This document shows positions 1 to 8,105 of a stretch of 64,000 nucleotides of DNA, in pieces. The translations under genes and the position numbers were made by a program. The DNA lies in NCBI GenBank assembly GCA_002173415.2, contig NHNK02000011.1:59653-123652 (forward strand). The letters run 5' to 3'. Each line of letters starts with the position of its first letter. Position 1 is the first letter of the stretch. The DNA comes from Marinomonas agarivorans. Its GTDB lineage: Bacteria; Pseudomonadota; Gammaproteobacteria; Pseudomonadales; Marinomonadaceae. The notes under the pieces are model-generated. The model saw nothing but the letters and a program-made list of their open reading frames with translations, was not told the origin of the DNA and ran no database searches.

Positions 1-349
1 TAGCGATGTATTCGTCTAGCTCATGTAATAGAGCTTCATCTTTTGTTAGACCGTAAGCATAAATTTTTGCTTCCATGAACTTATAAAAGTCACCATCGTG
101 CCAATACATGCCTTGGTGTTTGCCGGTTTTCAGTCCAGCGGCTATTTTGAAATTATTTAATGCATGACCCACATCGCCACATAAAACATTGCCCATATAG
201 GGAATCATTGTCTTAATCGCGGTATTCGTTTTGTCAGCCCAAAATCCTTCTGTCCACTGGCAATCGCCAAAGTTTGTAGCTTTGAGTTTGACATGGGGGC
301 TGTTCGAATTTGCGAGAATAGCTCTGTCCTTTATATCGTTTTCACGCAT
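1..349 (-). CDS. GH127-type (DUF1680) glycoside hydrolase, 5' part
   Basis: This is the first 116 codons of a gene that runs off the left edge. The N-terminus carries the run WHDGDFYKFMEAKIYAYG, which resembles the conserved block of the GH127/DUF1680 (beta-L-arabinofuranosidase-like) family, preceded by a typical GLKTGKHQG segment. Family members cleave terminal arabinofuranose from plant or algal glycans, but substrate cannot be judged from this fragment. The ATG at 349 is chosen because GAGG lies 7 bases upstream of it. No signal peptide is visible, so a cytoplasmic enzyme is likely. A 31-bp palindrome about 40 bases upstream suggests control by a dedicated repressor. Confidence 0.72.
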   Translation of the reverse strand, partial: MRENDIKDRAILANSNSPHVKLKATNFGDCQWTEGFWADKTNTAIKTMIPYMGNVLCGDVGHALNNFKIAAGLKTGKHQGMYWHDGDFYKFMEAKIYAYGLTKDEALLHELDEYIA

Positions 350-389
350 TACATTACCTCTTACTGGTTAGATTTTTTGTTATTTCAGC

Positions 390-420
390 ATCATATCAAA
401 CATATTATGTTTAATATGAT
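390..420. promoter_or_regulatory. Palindromic operator candidate for the GH127 gene
   Basis: Two 15-bp arms, ATCATATCAAACATA and its near-perfect inverse, flank one central base with a single mismatched arm position. The site lies 41 bases upstream of the leftward GH127 start. AT content and shape suit a dimeric sugar-responsive repressor, but I cannot name the family. Confidence 0.5.
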
Positions 421-620
421 TCCATGTCTAGGCACTCCCTATTTTTATCGCTGCGTTCTCTATTTTTATCACTGCCCAACCATACGAAACAGCAGTCATA
501 CGAAAAATAAGTAAGAAGAAAGGTAAACGAAGCAACAAAAGAAAAAGTGATGGAGGGCCAAATAACGCATAAAATAACAACCGTTGAGCGATAAGCCTCT
601 CTGCAAGACAAAACCCGATC

Positions 621-2012
621 TTAGATTTCTTTCAGCAAAGCGGTTAAAGAGGCTGTCACCTGCTCACCAAGTGCTTCATAGTCCACATTGTTAACCTGTC
701 CATTGTTAACCACCTCTTTGCCAGCAATAAACATGTTTTTGATTGTTGCGGGTTCACCAGCAACAATAGGAGCGACTAAAAGATCATGGCAGCCTCGGTA
801 GCGTAAGGAAGACACATCCCATAAAACCAAATCTGCGTTTTTCCCGACGGCAATACTGCCACTATTAAAACCAAAGAATTCCGCACCATTTTGGCTACCC
901 CAGCGTATAATTTCGTCAACCGAGGTAGCAGTGGCATCGCCCTGTCCTCGATGCAGTAGCCAAGCAAGATTAAGCTCTTGCAACATGGAGGCATTTTCAC
1001 TACTGGCGGAACCATCAACGCCAATAGTAATGTTCACGCCTTGTTGTTGCATGGCCAATACAGGCGCAATACCACTGCCTAAACGTAAGTTTGAGGTTGA
1101 ACAATGGCTCATCGTACACCGAGCTTGACCAAGCTGAGCAATGCCTGTGTCGTTACTTTGAACAAGATGTGCAAAACTCACCTCCTCATCCAACCAACCG
1201 ATAGACTCAACATAATCGATCGCGGACATGCCATATTTGATTTGACTCTGTTGTTCATCAAACCCTACTTCCAGTAAATGAGAATGGCGCTTTAGTTGGT
1301 GTTGTTTAGCAAATGCCGCTAACTCTATAAGTTGATCTGGTGTTTGGCTGTGAATGAGGCTTGTCGGCGCAACTACTAATTTTCGATAGGCATCACCACC
1401 ATCTTGATGATAATGCGCTTTTGTTGCCTGTAAACGAGAGAGGGTTACATCCAAGGTTTCTGGCTCAATTCCCATATTTCTCATGCCTTTGTGGGAACCA
1501 ATAATATTCGCGCCACCGCGACATAAAACCAAACGAATACCCAACTCATCTGCCGCTTGCCAGATGGCTTGTTCAACCGCAGATGATGAATGCAAATGGT
1601 ACAAATAATGGTGATCCGCACAGATACTAACGCCTGAACGTAGCATATCAATCAAGCCCATTTTTGCTGCTAAATAGACCAACTCTGCTGGCATTTTTGG
1701 CCAAAATCGATAAGGCACCGATTGCAACCATTCTCCCAATCCTTGATTTAATCCCGTTGGCACCGCTTTTAAAACAGACTGAGCAAGGTGATGATGAGTA
1801 TTACAAAATGCAGGGTAAATGACACACCCTTTCGCATCAACAATGGTTTCACTGGCAAGCGCTTCATTGCTGCAATCAAGTGGTGTTAGGTTCGTCCCTA
1901 TTTCTGTGATAATGCCATTGTGAATACGAATATCCGTAACAGGGTTGTTTACAGAATGAGTCTCACCCGTAAAAACAGCATCAGCCTGTTTAATTAACCA
2001 ATTTCTAGACAT
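621..2012 (-). CDS. Amidohydrolase-superfamily deaminase (8-oxoguanine deaminase/TrzN-like)
   Basis: A metal-dependent hydrolase of the cytosine/guanine deaminase type. Visible motifs are the NTHHHLAQS metal site near residue 75, the HSHLLEVGFDE His-Glu region, SHCSTSNLRLGSG and the GVDGSASSENASM aspartate segment, all in the order usual for 8-oxoguanine deaminases and s-triazine hydrolases. Length (about 463 aa) is normal. The likely reaction is hydrolytic deamination of a purine or pterin, releasing ammonium. It diverges from an NMT1-type ABC importer and oxygenase operon, which fits nitrogen recovery from an imported ring compound. I start at Met-13 of the longest reading frame (MSRNWLIKQ) because relatives begin near there; an ATG at 2048 is the alternative and neither has a good ribosome site. 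The exact substrate is inferred only. Confidence 0.78.
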   Translation of the reverse strand: MSRNWLIKQADAVFTGETHSVNNPVTDIRIHNGIITEIGTNLTPLDCSNEALASETIVDAKGCVIYPAFCNTHHHLAQSVLKAVPTGLNQGLGEWLQSVPYRFWPKMPAELVYLAAKMGLIDMLRSGVSICADHHYLYHLHSSSAVEQAIWQAADELGIRLVLCRGGANIIGSHKGMRNMGIEPETLDVTLSRLQATKAHYHQDGGDAYRKLVVAPTSLIHSQTPDQLIELAAFAKQHQLKRHSHLLEVGFDEQQSQIKYGMSAIDYVESIGWLDEEVSFAHLVQSNDTGIAQLGQARCTMSHCSTSNLRLGSGIAPVLAMQQQGVNITIGVDGSASSENASMLQELNLAWLLHRGQGDATATSVDEIIRWGSQNGAEFFGFNSGSIAVGKNADLVLWDVSSLRYRGCHDLLVAPIVAGEPATIKNMFIAGKEVVNNGQVNNVDYEALGEQVTASLTALLKEI

Positions 2013-2292
2013 ATCGGTCACAACAAAAAGTGAATGATTTTTTAGCATACCCGATTAAAGAAAAACGTCTAGCACTGGGAACTAGCCACTGATCGACCAC
2101 CATTCTCATTCATCAAACACATTGCTAAGCCTTTGCACTTTAATAACCCTTGGTGCCTTTTGTTTTATGCCTTGTTCAAGTTTTAACAGCCCTGTATCAA
2201 CCTAATAAATCTGGCAGCAAAGCCACTCACAAAAAAGAAAAGCATTCAAAAAAATAAAGCCATGCACAAAAAGCGAGCAGAGCATAAAGCAT

Positions 2293-2309
2293 TCCACCAA
2301 AACGGTGCC
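2293..2309. promoter_or_regulatory. NtrC-like enhancer site
   Basis: TCCACCAAAACGGTGCC matches the NtrC dyad TGCACC-N5-GGTGCA at 10 of 12 conserved positions. It sits about 100-120 bases before the predicted transcription start of the sigma-54 promoter at 2385, the usual distance for an NtrC enhancer. Confidence 0.5.
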
Positions 2310-2384
2310 AATCCATTTCGCAGTCTATTTAATTTAGCTAACCTAAACTCAGGTAAAAAGCTTATCCCTGCCTGTTTTTTTGCA

Positions 2385-2401
2385 TTGGCATACAGATTGC
2401 T
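2385..2401 (+). promoter_or_regulatory. Sigma-54 (RpoN) promoter of the ABC/oxygenase operon
   Basis: TTGGCATACAGATTGCT has the required GG-N10-GC spacing (GG at 2387-2388, GC at 2399-2400) and matches TGGCAC-N5-TTGCW closely. Transcription should begin near 2412, giving a leader of about 135 bases. Paired with the NtrC-like site at 2293 it suggests induction under nitrogen limitation. Confidence 0.62.
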
Positions 2402-2453
2402 CGTTAAATGATAAACACAGTAACAATATGTTTTACCTTATTGAGTAGAAGCT

Positions 2454-2549
2454 GACAGGTTCTCACCGGGTCATTGCTCACAGGAATACCGTTAATGGTA
2501 GCCTTGTGACGCAAGGCACCAAATTTCATGATAAATGGAGAGCCTTATG
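2454..2549 (+). promoter_or_regulatory. Structured leader, candidate NMT1-motif (xanthine/urate) riboswitch
   Basis: The leader between the sigma-54 promoter and the importer gene can fold in two ways. GGTTCTC at 2458-2464 is complementary over 7 bases to GAGAGCC at 2538-2544, which covers the ribosome site of the substrate-binding protein gene. The same 5' strand can instead join a compact hairpin with ACC at 2488-2490, and a 6-bp hairpin GCCTTG/CAAGGC lies at 2501-2517. There is no U-run, so control would be translational. The NMT1 RNA motif is known to bind xanthine and uric acid and to precede NMT1-domain transporters and dioxygenase genes, exactly the genes found here. The structural proposal is seen; the class assignment is inference. 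Confidence 0.45.
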
Positions 2550-3545
2550 CCAAAACGTTCGTCTTTACCTTCCCTACTTTTTAGTATGGCGGCCTTATTT
2601 ACCGCATCCTTGTCTCTTGCTGCCGACAAAGTAAATTTTCAACTAGACTGGCTACCTGGTGGCGATAAATCCCCGATTTATGTGGGTATCGATCAGGGAT
2701 TCTTTGCTGAAGTGGATATTGAAGTCCGAATTAACCAAGGCCGAGGTTCAACAGAAGCCATTACCCGAATCGCAACCGGCACCAGCGATATCGGCATTGC
2801 TGATATCGTAGCCTTATTGCAAGCAAGAGCCGCAGACAATGTGCCAGTAAAAGCGGTGTATTCTCTCTTATCCCAAGCGCCACATGCCTTTGTTGTTAAA
2901 AAAGAAGCGGGAATACAGTCTGTTGCCGATGTTAAAGGAAAAAAAGTTGCTACCTCACCTTTCACCTCGTCAAACATTTTTCTCCCTCTGTTGTTAGAGA
3001 AAAATGGGCTAAAAGAAAGTGACATTACCCTAGTTAAAACTGACCCAGGTGCTCTTGGCCCCATGTTAATCACCGACGCCACCGACGTTGTGATTTCATG
3101 GTTAACCAGTGTTGATCGTTATCGTAGCCAAGCAAAGCAAGCGGGAACGGAATTGGATGTCATCCCTTGGTATGATGCAGGCTTAGAATTCTATGCTACT
3201 AGCGTAATTGCCTCAGAGCGCTTCCTAAAAGAGCGACCAGATGTAGCAAAGCGCTTCCTCAGTGCATTTCATAAAAGCGTTGAATTTGCTTTTGCCAATC
3301 CCGACATGGCCGCAAAAGCCGTGAACAAAAAAGTCCCTGAAGCCGATATCCCAACTGCCATTACTACCATTAATTCCATGCGAACCTTGGTTTACAACTC
3401 AGTTAGTGAAAAAGATGGGATTGGAACCATTACCCCAGAGCGATTGCAACTTACTTGGCAAGCAACCGCCAAAGCCCAAAATCTCAATGTTACAGACTTT
3501 GACCCAGAGTCGGTCGTTGATCGTCGTTTTTACATGGAGCAATAA
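2547..3545 (+). CDS. NMT1/THI5-family ABC transporter substrate-binding protein
   Basis: A periplasmic binding protein of 332 aa with an N-terminal signal peptide (SLPSLLFSMAALFTASLSLA, cut before ADKVNF). The mature N-terminus VNFQLDWLPGGDKSPIYVG and the later TGTSDIGIADIV are typical of the NMT1 fold that binds pyrimidine, taurine, nitrate or purine-like ligands. I choose the ATG at 2547 because GGAG lies 6 bases upstream; the earlier in-frame ATG at 2535 overlaps that ribosome site and has none of its own. It is first in an operon with an ATPase and a permease, followed by an oxygenase, under a sigma-54 promoter. Ligand is probably a nitrogen heterocycle, by context only. Confidence 0.85.
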   Translation: MPKRSSLPSLLFSMAALFTASLSLAADKVNFQLDWLPGGDKSPIYVGIDQGFFAEVDIEVRINQGRGSTEAITRIATGTSDIGIADIVALLQARAADNVPVKAVYSLLSQAPHAFVVKKEAGIQSVADVKGKKVATSPFTSSNIFLPLLLEKNGLKESDITLVKTDPGALGPMLITDATDVVISWLTSVDRYRSQAKQAGTELDVIPWYDAGLEFYATSVIASERFLKERPDVAKRFLSAFHKSVEFAFANPDMAAKAVNKKVPEADIPTAITTINSMRTLVYNSVSEKDGIGTITPERLQLTWQATAKAQNLNVTDFDPESVVDRRFYMEQ

Positions 3546-3548
3546 CCT

Positions 3549-4331
3549 ATGAAACCCTTTGTTTGCTTCAACAAAGTGAGTCACCAATACCAATCGAACA
3601 CCACTCATAAGGTACAAGCATTAACAGACATAAACTTTCACATTAACAAACACGAGTTTGTTGCCGTTGTTGGGCCATCTGGTTGTGGAAAAAGCACCCT
3701 TCTTAAGCTAATCACTGGGCTGATGTCGCCCAGTGAAGGCTCAGTAGAAATCTTTGGTAAAACCATGCACGAACCGAGAAACGAAGTAGGTATCGTGTTT
3801 CAAAAACCAACCCTACTGCCTTGGTTATCCGTCTTAGATAATGTGACATTTCCACTCAAACACCAACATGGCAAAGTAGCATCAGAAGCAAAACAATACG
3901 CTATGACGTTACTGAAACTGGTTGGCTTGGAGCAATTTGCTCACCAACGTCCAGCACAACTGAGCGGAGGCATGCAACAGCGGGTAGGCATTGCCCGCGC
4001 CCTTATACTAAAGCCCGAAATTTTAATTATGGATGAGCCATTTTCTGCTCTAGATGCCTTAAGTCGAGAAATCATGGGCTTTGAATTACTGCGCATTTGG
4101 GAGGAAGAACCAAAAACCGTGTTATTTATTACCCACTCAATCAATGAAGCGGTTTTACTGGCTGACAAGGTGCTTGTTATGAGTCCACGCCCAGGAACTG
4201 TCGTCGAAGAATTGCCAATAGATCTGCCACGGCCTCGCAATAACACCACCTTAAAACATGAGAAATTTGCCTACTACGCCGATATTTTGCGAGATCATAT
4301 TTTTCAAAAACACGCAGCACTTAACGAATAA
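3549..4331 (+). CDS. ABC transporter ATP-binding protein (TauB/SsuB/NrtD type)
   Basis: The 260-aa ATPase that powers the adjacent importer. Walker A GPSGCGKST at 42-50, Q-loop Gln-85, signature LSGGMQQRVGIARAL from 138, Walker B ILIMDEP at 158-164 and the switch His in FITHS are all intact. It begins 3 bases after the binding-protein stop codon, so translation is probably coupled. No extra regulatory domain follows the nucleotide-binding domain. Confidence 0.92.
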   Translation: MKPFVCFNKVSHQYQSNTTHKVQALTDINFHINKHEFVAVVGPSGCGKSTLLKLITGLMSPSEGSVEIFGKTMHEPRNEVGIVFQKPTLLPWLSVLDNVTFPLKHQHGKVASEAKQYAMTLLKLVGLEQFAHQRPAQLSGGMQQRVGIARALILKPEILIMDEPFSALDALSREIMGFELLRIWEEEPKTVLFITHSINEAVLLADKVLVMSPRPGTVVEELPIDLPRPRNNTTLKHEKFAYYADILRDHIFQKHAALNE

Positions 4332-4377
4332 AACTGTGCCAATGACACAGCATTTATATTCCAACTAGGATGATCAC

Positions 4378-5145
4378 ATGAACAAGGCTCTACATCGTTA
4401 TTTACCCATATTGGCCCTATTAGCTCTTATTCCGCTGTGGGAACTTATTTGCTATTTAGCCAATGTACCAAATTACATATTGCCACGCCCCAGTGTTATT
4501 TATGATGCCTTTATTAACGTAGATAAAATGCGTTGGTTAGAACACCTCTGGGCCACTGTACGTGTTGCCGTACTAGGTTTTTTACTGTCGATTTTCATTA
4601 GTTTGCCGCTTGCGGTGTTAATGGTGCAATCGTCTTTTTTAAATCGCACCCTATTCCCTCTGTTAGTTATTATTCAAAGCACGCCTGTGGTTGCCATTGC
4701 ACCACTGTTGATTGTAATTTTAGGGGCTGGTGAAGCCCCGCGGTTAGCCATTACTTGCTTGATCACCTTCTTTCCTATTGTTGTCTCCACTACGACTGGT
4801 ATGCTCTCAACACCTAGTGAACTCATTGACTTATCTCGTTCTTTAAAAGGCAGCGTATTCCGACAAATCTGGCAAATACGTTTCCCGTTTGCCATCCCTC
4901 ATATTTTCAGTGGTTTAAAAGTGGGCATTACACTCGCCATTATTGGCGCGGTTATTTCAGAGTTTGTTGCCGCAGAAAAAGGCCTTGGCTATTTTGTACA
5001 ATTTTCCACCTCTTACTTTAAAATTCCGCAAGCCTTTGCGGCCTTATTGTTTTTATCCATCATAAGTTTACTGCTGTTTCAAACCATTCGTTGGATTCAA
5101 GCCATATTTTTTGCTTGGTCCCTTCCAGCAGAGGAGCAAAAATAA
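4378..5145 (+). CDS. ABC transporter permease (SsuC/ThiX type)
   Basis: A 255-aa inner-membrane permease with about six hydrophobic helices and the BPD_transp_1 fold. The cytoplasmic coupling loop is visible as SLKGSVFRQIWQIRFPFAIPHIFSGLK (positions 155-181), including the alanine/glycine-containing EAA-like segment. It lies 46 bases downstream of the ATPase gene and AGGATGATCAC precedes its ATG. With the two upstream genes it makes a complete type I importer, working as a homodimer. Confidence 0.9.
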   Translation: MNKALHRYLPILALLALIPLWELICYLANVPNYILPRPSVIYDAFINVDKMRWLEHLWATVRVAVLGFLLSIFISLPLAVLMVQSSFLNRTLFPLLVIIQSTPVVAIAPLLIVILGAGEAPRLAITCLITFFPIVVSTTTGMLSTPSELIDLSRSLKGSVFRQIWQIRFPFAIPHIFSGLKVGITLAIIGAVISEFVAAEKGLGYFVQFSTSYFKIPQAFAALLFLSIISLLLFQTIRWIQAIFFAWSLPAEEQK

Positions 5146-5257
5146 ACACACTTAAAACAACGGAGTAGAAGCGGCAAACAGCCTAATAAAACTGTTCGGC
5201 ATTGCTCCATTTTCAATATAACAAATGCCTATTTGTTTTATTAATTTGGAGGCTATT

Positions 5258-6346
5258 ATGCAAAAACCTTATTCCCTCAATGAACTCAATGTCGAAAGCA
5301 CCATTGGCGGTGTTGGCCATGAAAACAACAACCGTGATATACCTATTATTGATTTTTCGCACTTTACCGCTAGACGAGAAGAGATCAAAGAACAACTATG
5401 GCGAGCGGCCACAGAAGTCGGCTTTTTCCAAATTGCCAACCACGCAATCAGCCTCGACGACATTCAACATGCGTTTCATTTAACAGAACAGTTTTTTCAT
5501 TTACCACAACACATAAAGCAGCAATTTCCGCTCAAAAAAGGACTCAATGCAGGCTGGGAGTTTCGTGAACAAATTCGCCCTTCCACGAAAACGGCTGACG
5601 AAAAAGAGTCTTACCAAATCACCCTTCCCCATATGGAAAACCTCTGGCCCACGCAACAACTGGCAAATTTTCGTACTACCATGCTCGATTTTGAGCAAAA
5701 AGCATGGCAACTCAATATGGATATTCTCAGTTGTTTTGCCGAAAAACTGGGCTTTGCTGCCGACTTTTTTACTCAAGCTCATGACCGCACAAGTGCGCAT
5801 TATCAAAGCACATTACGATTACTGCACTACTTACCGGTAAAAGATGGATCAAACTCAAAGACTCGTTGGCGAGCTGGCGCCCATACGGATTTTGATTGCC
5901 TGACGATGGTTTTTCAGCAAGACAACCAAGGTGGATTGCAAGTCTGCCCTGGTAAAGACATAGTGAATGATGAGAAAAATCATCAACAGGTAGGCCAAAA
6001 AAAAGCGGGCTCTCAAAATACGACTCAACAAAATATGGCTCAACAAAAGCCTCCCCAGCAAAAGACCGCCAGTTGGACCGATGTAAAACCCGTTACCGGC
6101 ATTATCACCTGCAATATTGGCGATATGTTAATGCGTTGGAGCGACGATCAACTGCGCTCGACACTGCATCGAGTAAGAATGCCAACACCCGAAGAATCGC
6201 AACAATCACGCTACTCCATGGCTTTTTTTGCTCAAGCTAATAAAGACATCCTCATCCAAGGCCGAGAAAAAAAATATGCTCCCATCACGGCCGACGACTA
6301 CTTACAAATGCGTATTGCTGCCAACTTTGTTAGTCAATCACCATAA
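5258..6346 (+). CDS. 2-oxoglutarate/Fe(II)-dependent oxygenase (isopenicillin N synthase-like)
   Basis: A 362-aa non-haem iron oxygenase. It has the DIOX_N segment (IPIIDFSHF near 28, GFFQIANHAI near 55) and the double-stranded beta-helix with Fe ligands His-209 and Asp-211 (GAHTDFD), distal His-304 (STLHRV) and the 2-oxoglutarate arginine in SRYSMAFF (Arg-318). GGAGG 5 bases before 5258 fixes the start. Fungal thymine-7-hydroxylase and many bacterial purine or pyrimidine catabolic oxygenases belong to this superfamily, so oxidation of the imported ring compound is a fair inference. Oddity: residues 233-272, between GGLQVCPG and WTDVKPV, are a Gln/Asn/Lys-rich low-complexity insertion not expected in relatives. 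Confidence 0.85.
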   Translation: MQKPYSLNELNVESTIGGVGHENNNRDIPIIDFSHFTARREEIKEQLWRAATEVGFFQIANHAISLDDIQHAFHLTEQFFHLPQHIKQQFPLKKGLNAGWEFREQIRPSTKTADEKESYQITLPHMENLWPTQQLANFRTTMLDFEQKAWQLNMDILSCFAEKLGFAADFFTQAHDRTSAHYQSTLRLLHYLPVKDGSNSKTRWRAGAHTDFDCLTMVFQQDNQGGLQVCPGKDIVNDEKNHQQVGQKKAGSQNTTQQNMAQQKPPQQKTASWTDVKPVTGIITCNIGDMLMRWSDDQLRSTLHRVRMPTPEESQQSRYSMAFFAQANKDILIQGREKKYAPITADDYLQMRIAANFVSQSP

Positions 6347-6461
6347 GGATATGCAATTTTATCGGCAAATAAACGCCTAGTAAGAACCACAATATCAATA
6401 CAATCAGCCCAAACCGATGGTTCTGTGTTTACCCAATTAATGATTTCAGTAATAAAAAAAC

Positions 6462-6490
6462 AACAATTGATCATTTTTTGTACAATTGTT
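6462..6490. promoter_or_regulatory. Inverted repeat upstream of the beta-helix gene
   Basis: AACAATTG and CAATTGTT form perfect 8-bp arms 13 bases apart, 110 bases before the start of the beta-helix gene. This is a plausible operator or promoter-overlapping site; the 254-base gap between the oxygenase and this gene otherwise shows only AT-rich sequence. Confidence 0.35.
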
Positions 6491-6600
6491 CAAAATATGA
6501 ACTACTCTATACAGGGTAAGATCACACTTTTTCCATAAAACAAAAATAAAAAATGGAGGCTGCGAGGACAACCTCAAAAAGCAGCCAAGAGAGTCTCATC

Positions 6601-7935
6601 ATGATTACCCTAAAATATTTCTTAAGATTAACCTTATTGATCAACCTCATGGCACATGGAGCATATGCACAAAATGAAGGCAATTTTTTTACCCCTAGCC
6701 CTAGCGGCATCACAAAAAATCTGCGAACGGATTATGGCGTAGACAATAGTTTTTCCACTGACGATAGCCAAAAGCTACAACGCGCTATTAACGACATAAG
6801 TAATGTGGGTGGTGGCACCATTGTTATTCCTAAAGGAAATTACTCATTTGCAAAAATCGCCATGAAATCCAACATTCGCTTGGCAATTGACGCTGGAGTA
6901 ACCATTCGCCCGACATCAGTAGCTTCAGGCAATTACACTATTTTTGATATGGGAAACCATCAGAAATCTACTATCAAAAATGTCAGTATCGAGGGAGTAA
7001 ATGGGCAATTTAAAGTGGATTTACGCCATGTAACAAACAATAGAGTGTTTGTATTTACCTTTAGTCGAGTACATAACTTTAAGGTATCTAACTTTTATAT
7101 TTATGATAAGAATACCCTTTTCCAATCTCTCGGTTTTGGCCATACGACGGTTAATGGCATTCACTATGTTCCCAATAAAGGATTAATTAAAAATGGGCAT
7201 GCCCATAACACGCATTACGGATACGGCCTAGTGCAAGTGCAAGCTGGTAAGAATATTCTGTTTAAAAATATTTCTGGCTCCGGAGGCGTCGCATTACGGT
7301 TAGAAAGTGGTTGGTCTGTCATGAACAAAATACAACCCGCTTCACTTACCCCTAAGATTAATAATATTTACGGTCAAAATGTTCGATGCACCAATGGTCA
7401 AGCAGCTGTATTCCTGATGCCTCATACTATTGATCAAGGCTACATAAATGTGGATAACGTCACTAGTCATGCCTGTGAATATGCCGTTAAGACAGAAAAA
7501 GGCTGGGTAAATCAAAACCTCTACGCAGGCTTAGGCTTAACAGAAGGCAGTTTCTCCAGCCAGTCAATCATCTCCAACATTAGGGCAACTTATGGCAATA
7601 CAGCCGAAGTAAGAGCCATAATGCAACGTTTTATTCCTTGCGGCTTACGCTCTCAAATCGGCCCGACGGGGGATGGTGGCGAAATGAATATTGCGCCAGC
7701 AATTGCCCCTGTTGGTGATTTTGCTGCCGGTCTATGGCGAGGAGACCAACCTAATGATCGAGGTTCTTATACCATCCGATACTCCAATATCCAATCAGTA
7801 GGCTTTTTAAATGGCGTGCCCGATGTCATGGATGGAGATTATTGTGACTACGAACACTGCCCGATCAATGTTTGGGTACCTAGTGATGCAAGGGGAACCA
7901 TTGGCCAATGTGGTACCACTTCAAACGTTTTCTAA
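6601..7935 (+). CDS. Secreted right-handed parallel beta-helix protein, probable polysaccharidase
   Basis: A 444-aa exported protein. The signal peptide spans MITLKYFLRLTLLINLMA to the cut before QNEG. AAGAGAG six bases before the ATG at 6601 sets this start; an upstream ATG at 6553 would bury the signal. The segment DDSQKLQRAINDISNVGGG followed by TIVIPKGNY is the standard entry into a pectin-lyase-like beta-helix, followed by many NI/NV rungs. The block LRLESGW near 240 and the disulfide-capable Cys residues are reminiscent of algal galactan hydrolases such as GH82 iota-carrageenases, but I cannot confirm the family or the catalytic acids. It stands alone with its own inverted repeat upstream. 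Confidence 0.65.
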   Translation: MITLKYFLRLTLLINLMAHGAYAQNEGNFFTPSPSGITKNLRTDYGVDNSFSTDDSQKLQRAINDISNVGGGTIVIPKGNYSFAKIAMKSNIRLAIDAGVTIRPTSVASGNYTIFDMGNHQKSTIKNVSIEGVNGQFKVDLRHVTNNRVFVFTFSRVHNFKVSNFYIYDKNTLFQSLGFGHTTVNGIHYVPNKGLIKNGHAHNTHYGYGLVQVQAGKNILFKNISGSGGVALRLESGWSVMNKIQPASLTPKINNIYGQNVRCTNGQAAVFLMPHTIDQGYINVDNVTSHACEYAVKTEKGWVNQNLYAGLGLTEGSFSSQSIISNIRATYGNTAEVRAIMQRFIPCGLRSQIGPTGDGGEMNIAPAIAPVGDFAAGLWRGDQPNDRGSYTIRYSNIQSVGFLNGVPDVMDGDYCDYEHCPINVWVPSDARGTIGQCGTTSNVF

Positions 7936-7961
7936 AACGCCCTAGTTTTGATCTATAATTT

Positions 7962-7986
7962 GTATGGCGTGTTTACAGCGCCATAC
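7962..7986. repeat. Perfect 8-bp hairpin after the beta-helix gene
   Basis: GTATGGCG and CGCCATAC pair perfectly around a 9-base loop, starting 27 bases after the beta-helix stop codon. There is no T-run on either strand, so it may protect the 3' end of the message rather than terminate transcription. Confidence 0.45.
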
Positions 7987-8013
7987 GTGACTTTGTGGTT
8001 GTATTAAGAGTCT

Positions 8014-8048
8014 TGCAAAAATAGTCAACATTGTTTACCATTTTTGCA
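8014..8048. repeat. Inverted repeat before the ABM-domain gene
   Basis: TGCAAAAAT and ATTTTTGCA are perfect 9-bp arms around 17 bases, ending 57 bases before the next start codon. It could be an operator or a weak transcript-end structure; nothing decides between these. Confidence 0.35.
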
Positions 8049-8105
8049 GGTTAATCACTTTTTCAAAAAATGATTTATAAAAGACACTCCATAAAAGGTA
8101 ATAGC

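Noticed and set aside
411-611. Small frame between the GH127 and deaminase genes
   Set aside because: No ribosome site, no family resemblance, and it overlaps the operator palindrome.
2134-2156. Second NtrC-like pair (TGCAC ... GGTGC)
   Set aside because: Half-sites are 7 bases too far apart for an NtrC dimer site, so only the 2293 site is reported.
7962-7986. Hairpin after the beta-helix gene as an intrinsic terminator
   Set aside because: The stem is perfect but neither strand has a T-run; kept only as a hairpin.
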